From Schleiferiaceae bacterium (GTDB lineage: Bacteria; Bacteroidota; Bacteroidia; Flavobacteriales; Schleiferiaceae), in the NCBI GenBank assembly GCA_022424815.1, contig JAKMGS010000066.1, forward strand, positions 1 to 9,477: 9,477 nucleotides of DNA, read 5' to 3'. This document shows, in pieces, positions 5,959 to 9,477 of the stretch. The notes under the pieces are model-generated. The model was not told the origin of the DNA and did no database searches. It saw only the letters and a list, made by a program, of their open reading frames with translations. Position numbers and translations under genes: made by a program. The first letter of the stretch is position 1, and each line of letters starts with the position of its first letter.

Positions 5959-7566
5959 TTATACCTCCGCGTCCATCAAATCTGTCACCACGTGGTAACG
6001 CGGGTCCTCAATCGAACTTTGGATGTACTTATCAAAGGCAGGATTTGCCTTACTCAAAATGGCCTTGCACTCTGGGCTGAGGTGGGTCAAGACCACTTCT
6101 TTTCCGGTGGCCAAGTATTTGTCGATCACTCGCTCAATGGCTTCAATACCACTGTGGTCACTCACTCTAGATTCGATGAAATCAATCTCCACCTTGGCAG
6201 GATCGTTTTTCACGTCAAACTTGGTCGCAAAGGATTGTACCGATCCGAAGAATAGAGGTCCCCAGATCTCATACACTTTCGTACCATTCTCTTTAATGCG
6301 CTTGCGTGCACGAATGCGAACAGCATTCTCCCAAGCAAATTTCAGGGCACTCATGATCACCCCGGAAATCACGGCAATGGCTAAATCTTGCCATACGGTG
6401 ATGGCACTGACCGCAATCAATACAAAGGCATCAGCCAAAGGGATCTTGCGCAAGATGCGGAAGCTCGACCACGCAAAGGTGCCGATCACGACCATGAACA
6501 TCACACCGACCAAGGCGGCGATAGGAATGCGCTCGATAAGCGGGGCGCCGAACAGAATGAAGCTGAGCAAACAGAGGGCGGCAACTACACCAGATAATCG
6601 GCCACGGCCACCTGAATTCACGTTAATAATACTTTGACCGATCATGGCACAACCGCCCATACCGCCGAACAATCCGTTGATCAAATTCGCGGATCCTTGG
6701 GCAATACATTCGCGGTTTCCTGAACCGCGGGTTTCGGTTAAATCATCGACCAAATTCAAGGTCATCAAGCTTTCAATCAAGCCAACGGCTGCCAACAAGA
6801 AGGCAGTGCTGATCACCGTACCCCAATGTCCTTGCATGGTGTCGAAGAGGGTGAAGATATTCCATTGGAACTGTGGCAAACCGCCTTTTAGTCCCTCACC
6901 GCCACCGTCTCTAATGAAGGATCCTACGGTGCTTACATCTAGGTCTAGGCCTATTGCAATGGCCGCTATCACGATGATTCCGGTCAATGCAGCGGGTACT
7001 ACTTTAGTTACTTTCGGCAACAACCACATGATGGCCATGGTCAACCCTACGAGTCCCATCATGGTATATAGCTCTGTGCCCTCAATCCAAACCTTATTGC
7101 CGTTCACATTATGGGTAAACATGCCTAATTGGCTCAAGAAGATCACGATGGCCAAACCGTTGACAAATCCCATCATTACTGGATGGGGGATTAGGCGTAC
7201 AAACTTTCCTAGACGGAACAATCCAGCGACTATTTGGATGGCCCCTACGAAGAGTAGGGTAATGAACAACCAAGAAAGTCCTAACATCTCCATGCCCATG
7301 CCTTCACCAACGCTGTTTCCTTGTTGGATCAAATGCACCATCACCACGGCCATGGCTCCGGTAGCACCTGAAATCATTCCCGGACGACCGCCGAATAGTG
7401 AGGTGATCAGCCCCATCATGAAGGCTCCGTACAGACCCACGAGTGGATCAATGCCTGCCACAAAGGCGAAAGCAACAGCCTCCGGCACGAGTGCCAAGGC
7501 TACGGTTAAACCGGATAGGATGTCATTTTTTGGATTGCCAACGAAGTTGTTGAAGAGTTGTTTCAT
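5959..7566 (-). CDS. SulP-family inorganic anion transporter with STAS domain
   Basis: A 535-residue inner-membrane transporter of the SulP/SLC26 family; members carry sulfate, bicarbonate, dicarboxylates or other anions, and the substrate cannot be told here. The membrane part spans about residues 14-412 with roughly a dozen visible hydrophobic segments. It shows family motifs: SGLTVALALVPEAVAFA 18-34 (first helix), GATGAM 67-72 in TM3 near the anion site, NRECIAQGSANLINGLFGG near 284-302, and NVNSGGRGRLSG near 315-326. A cytoplasmic STAS domain covers about 428-530 (GPLFFGSVQSF; DHSG at 470-473). Length is normal for bacterial SulP proteins. I chose ATG 7566 (MKQLFNNF). The open frame extends to 7647, but the extra 27 residues are not membrane-protein-like, overlap a terminator hairpin and include the candidate promoter. 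No Shine-Dalgarno sequence is present. The amylase gene follows after 16 bp. Confidence 0.94.
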   Translation of the reverse strand: MKQLFNNFVGNPKNDILSGLTVALALVPEAVAFAFVAGIDPLVGLYGAFMMGLITSLFGGRPGMISGATGAMAVVMVHLIQQGNSVGEGMGMEMLGLSWLFITLLFVGAIQIVAGLFRLGKFVRLIPHPVMMGFVNGLAIVIFLSQLGMFTHNVNGNKVWIEGTELYTMMGLVGLTMAIMWLLPKVTKVVPAALTGIIVIAAIAIGLDLDVSTVGSFIRDGGGEGLKGGLPQFQWNIFTLFDTMQGHWGTVISTAFLLAAVGLIESLMTLNLVDDLTETRGSGNRECIAQGSANLINGLFGGMGGCAMIGQSIINVNSGGRGRLSGVVAALCLLSFILFGAPLIERIPIAALVGVMFMVVIGTFAWSSFRILRKIPLADAFVLIAVSAITVWQDLAIAVISGVIMSALKFAWENAVRIRARKRIKENGTKVYEIWGPLFFGSVQSFATKFDVKNDPAKVEIDFIESRVSDHSGIEAIERVIDKYLATGKEVVLTHLSPECKAILSKANPAFDKYIQSSIEDPRYHVVTDLMDAEV

Positions 7567-7592
7567 GGAAAGGAGTGTCGTGTTGCAGCGGG

Positions 7593-7600
7593 CAAAAGTA
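7593..7600 (-). promoter_or_regulatory. Candidate -7 box for the sulP-amylase transcript
   Basis: On the - strand TACTTTTG matches TAnnTTTG, 26 bases before the sulP ATG and just after the terminator hairpin of the preceding gene. No TTG lies at the usual -33 distance, where the hairpin arm begins, so support is partial. Confidence 0.45.
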
Positions 7601-7616
7601 AGGCCTTTAAAATGAA

Positions 7617-7643
7617 TACGGGCGGCCCGCAGGGCCGCCCGTA
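7617..7643 (-). terminator. Hairpin terminator after the TPR-like gene
   Basis: A perfect 12-bp inverted repeat (TACGGGCGGCCC and its complement) with a 3-base loop lies 28 bases past the stop of the secreted TPR-like gene and before sulP. On the - strand it is followed by ATTCATTTTAAA, a broken T run. Stem strength and position fit a transcription terminator separating this gene from sulP. Confidence 0.75.
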
Positions 7644-7671
7644 TCAAAGCTTTTCACAAATGATGGAGAAA

Positions 7672-8907
7672 TTACTTCTGGTAACGCTCTCGAAGATCGT
7701 CCGTTAGAAGTTTTGTTTCCTTTAAGTCGTTCTCATCGCCACGGCTGAAATCCAATCTTAATGAATTATTGAAATGATCGTCCGCTTTGTCAAACTCTCC
7801 AATCATAGTGTAGGCCATGATGAGGTTTTTGTATAAATCTGGAATGACTTTTTTATTGATACGCGCCTTTTTATTGTCCATATCGCCTTCCGCCAAAGCA
7901 GCTTCCCAAGCGTCAATTGCGCTTTGTAGCTTCTCTCGAGCTTCATCAGGGCGGCTGATGAGCATATCATATCCTTGCTTGGCATCGTACATGGCGTTTT
8001 CTAGATCGTCAAATTCACCTTTTTTATTCTTCACATAGATGATTTCAACGTTGCGCTTCTGCTCTGTGGTGCCCAATTTGTCGTTGATCAACCACTGAAT
8101 GGTCCCCATATTCTCCTCTACGACCTTCGTTTGCAACTGGTCAATGTAGGTCTGTGCGTTCGTAGAAGGGTAGCTTCTTTCTTCTTCCGCTGAGGTAAAG
8201 GTTTTGTAATCTGAAATGGAGCTTGGCACTTCGTCAAAGATGATGCTGCCGTTTGGATGCACCGCACGAAGGGTCATGCTGTGACGATAATCGATTTTCC
8301 AGAAAGACTTGTAGTACGTAGACTTTGCTTTGGTCTTAGAATCCACCTTCACGTATTCCTTTTTTTCTGCGATCGGATCATTGTTCTCGAAACCAAAGAG
8401 GTGCACATCGATGTTTACCCCATTTGGGTCTTGGTTTAATCCTTCGACGCGGCAGTACGTGCTGGCTAGTTGATCCGCATTAAAAAGCTTCTGGTGAGTG
8501 ACCTGACGCTTGTACGGCTTTGAAGGCGGGTAGTACGGTGAAGGAGGGGTGGGCTTAGAGTTTTCCAAAAACTGCTTCTCAACGATTTTACCCGCGGTGC
8601 TTTTGCTGTTCCAGTCCTCAAGTGCTTTTTCGTACTCCGCATAGCGCTGGTCGTAGGCCGCTTTTGCCGCCGCTTCCTTTTCTGGATATTCGGCTAAGGC
8701 TTGCTGGTATTCTTCCTCTGCTTTGGCCAATTCTGCATTGATCTCTGCTTCATAATCAAGAATCACGCTGCTGGTGTAGCCCATGCCTTCTTCGAGGTGG
8801 ATGGTTGGGGGTTGGAGATAACTAACGGTGATGCGCTCTTTCTTCATGTTCTGTGCCATCGCAGCCACAGAAAGTCCGAGCATCAAAAGTGTCGTGGTTT
8901 TCTTCAT
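7672..8907 (-). CDS. Secreted coiled-coil and TPR-like protein of unknown function
   Basis: A 411-residue protein I cannot name. Residues 1-19 form a signal peptide (MKKTTTLLMLGLSVAAMAQ, cleavage after AMA or AQ), so it is exported to the periplasm or beyond; there is no lipobox. A short segment with YLQPPTIHLE (30-39) follows. Next comes a highly charged Ala/Glu/Lys/Tyr helix with coiled-coil character at about 50-103, a Pro-rich link (SKPTPPSPYYPPSKPYKR, 117-134), and a mixed region with beta character at about 160-235. The C-terminal helical part (about 302-410) has TPR-like helix pairs, for example NLIMAYTMIGEFDKADDHFNNSL near 361-383. I chose ATG 8907 because it starts a classic signal peptide; the open frame extends to 8976 but that would bury the signal. 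The upstream region is A-rich without Shine-Dalgarno. Terminators flank it on both sides, so it is probably monocistronic. A scaffold or envelope-stress role is conceivable but not shown. Confidence 0.85.
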   Translation of the reverse strand: MKKTTTLLMLGLSVAAMAQNMKKERITVSYLQPPTIHLEEGMGYTSSVILDYEAEINAELAKAEEEYQQALAEYPEKEAAAKAAYDQRYAEYEKALEDWNSKSTAGKIVEKQFLENSKPTPPSPYYPPSKPYKRQVTHQKLFNADQLASTYCRVEGLNQDPNGVNIDVHLFGFENNDPIAEKKEYVKVDSKTKAKSTYYKSFWKIDYRHSMTLRAVHPNGSIIFDEVPSSISDYKTFTSAEEERSYPSTNAQTYIDQLQTKVVEENMGTIQWLINDKLGTTEQKRNVEIIYVKNKKGEFDDLENAMYDAKQGYDMLISRPDEAREKLQSAIDAWEAALAEGDMDNKKARINKKVIPDLYKNLIMAYTMIGEFDKADDHFNNSLRLDFSRGDENDLKETKLLTDDLRERYQK

Positions 8908-8930
8908 GGTGTGTTTTTGAGTTTGAGAAT

Positions 8931-8938
8931 CGAATATA
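8931..8938 (-). promoter_or_regulatory. Weak candidate -7 box for the TPR-like gene
   Basis: On the - strand TATATTCG differs from TAnnTTTG at one position and ends 23 bases before the ATG. No TTG is found at the usual -33 distance. It is the best match in the 131-bp gap between the ABC-F stop and this gene. Confidence 0.25.
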
Positions 8939-8987
8939 AGAAGGAATATTGAGCAGGGGCCTATTCCCCCAATCAACTGCGCAAAAC

Positions 8988-9016
8988 AAAAAAAGGTACC
9001 TGCGAACGGGTGCCTT
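8988..9016 (-). terminator. Intrinsic terminator after the ABC-F gene
   Basis: On the - strand AAGGCACC and GGTACCTT pair with one mismatch around an 8-base loop, followed by a run of seven T's (A's at 8988-8994 on the + strand). The hairpin starts 22 bases past the ABC-F stop codon. This is a standard rho-independent layout. Confidence 0.8.
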
Positions 9017-9038
9017 CAATGTGTGAGTGGCGAGCGGA

Positions 9039-9477
9039 CTAGCGGTCGCCCATTTGATGCCTTTGTTCGGCGATTTTAGGATCAGCAATGAATTGGTCAT
9101 ACTCCATCAACTTGTCTAAATTTCCGTGCGGGAAGATTTCTACGATGCGGTTTGCCACCGTTTGATTGATGGTATGGTCATGTGAACTGAAGACCATAGA
9201 GCCCTTGAAATCACGCATTCCGTTGTTCAACGCTTGAATACTTTCAAGGTCCAAGTGGTTGGTCGGCTCGTCCAAGAATAAGAGGTTGGCTTGCTGGAGC
9301 ATCATGCGGCTCAACATACAGCGCACCTTCTCACCCCCAGAGAGGACTTTGGCACTTTTAAATACTTCTTCCCCTGAGAAGAGCATCTTGCCCAAAAACC
9401 CGCGTACGAATACCTCGTCCTTATTCTCCGGAGAGAATTCGCGCAACCAATCAATCAAGTTGGCGTCAGTCTTGAAG
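9039..9477 (-). CDS. ABC-F family ATPase, C-terminal end only
   Basis: The last 145 residues of an ABC-F protein, a soluble tandem-ATPase family without membrane domains whose members act on the ribosome, as translation factors or in antibiotic resistance. The frame stays open to the window edge, so the start and first ATPase domain lie outside. A TTG at 9458 is an internal Leu. Visible parts of the second nucleotide-binding domain are: DANLIDWL near the start, RGFLGKMLFSGE, signature LSGGEKVR (45-52 of the fragment), Walker B LLFLDEP (65-71, catalytic Glu about 70), the D-loop region NHLDLES, and the H-loop SHDH (98-101). The tail ends soon after (QRHQMGDR), with no long C-terminal extension. 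The pattern LSGGEKVRCMLS resembles the YbiT-like housekeeping branch rather than resistance types, but this is judged by eye. A terminator follows directly. Confidence 0.93.
   Translation of the reverse strand, partial: FKTDANLIDWLREFSPENKDEVFVRGFLGKMLFSGEEVFKSAKVLSGGEKVRCMLSRMMLQQANLLFLDEPTNHLDLESIQALNNGMRDFKGSMVFSSHDHTINQTVANRIVEIFPHGNLDKLMEYDQFIADPKIAEQRHQMGDR

Noticed and set aside
6644..7615. 323-residue open frame opposite sulP
   Set aside because: It is an antisense shadow of a clear membrane transporter gene; the peptide shows no domain, only Pro/Thr/Met-rich text.
7567..7647. N-terminal extension of SulP to the upstream ATG at 7647
   Set aside because: The added residues run over a perfect hairpin and the promoter-like box, and the family start MKQLFNNF lies at 7566.
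8908..8976. N-terminal extension of the TPR-like protein
   Set aside because: It would place 23 residues before a classic signal peptide beginning MKKTTTLL.
8822..9100. 92-residue open frame on the - strand across the ABC-F/TPR-like gap
   Set aside because: It overlaps the ends of both real genes in another frame, runs through the terminator and has no recognisable content.

Overview
The window looks like a chromosomal segment of a marine-type Bacteroidota, probably Flavobacteriales. The grounds are as follows. Promoter-like TAnnTTTG boxes lie upstream of genes, and no start codon has a Shine-Dalgarno sequence. The proteins (a short ClpS, a SulP transporter of a recognisable Bacteroidota type, an ABC-F ATPase with the LSGGEKVR signature) resemble family members from that phylum. 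The assignment is from recognition only; no search was run.

Layout. The left part is on the + strand: the 3' 3.8 kb of a very large envelope-like protein of unknown function (1-3774, 5' end outside the window), then clpS (3835-4104) and a tRNA-Arg(ACG) gene (4192-4265) with its own TAnnTTTG promoter and a strong intrinsic terminator. The right part is entirely on the - strand. In transcription order it holds the end of an ABC-F ATPase gene (9477-9039, 5' end outside), a secreted coiled-coil/TPR-like protein (8907-7672), a SulP anion transporter with STAS domain (7566-5959), and a GH13 alpha-amylase-family lipoprotein (5942-4554). The last two are only 16 bp apart and probably co-transcribed. 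Terminator hairpins follow the ABC-F gene and the TPR-like gene.

The two convergent halves meet at 4310-4554. This stretch holds no credible gene but contains a perfect two-copy tandem repeat of a 116-bp unit. Each unit can fold into three hairpins, and the second copy stops exactly at the amylase stop codon. This is the most unusual structure in the window. The same junction separates two styles of base and codon use: about 40% GC with Arg as CGA/AGA on the left, about 50-55% GC with Arg as CGT/CGC on the right.

The genes do not form one pathway. ClpS (N-degron delivery to a Clp protease), the ABC-F protein (ribosome-associated) and the tRNA are housekeeping. The SulP-amylase pair is a small transport/glycan unit without SusC/SusD partners. 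I see no transposase, integrase, phage gene, CRISPR array or toxin-antitoxin pair, and no convincing new multi-gene system.
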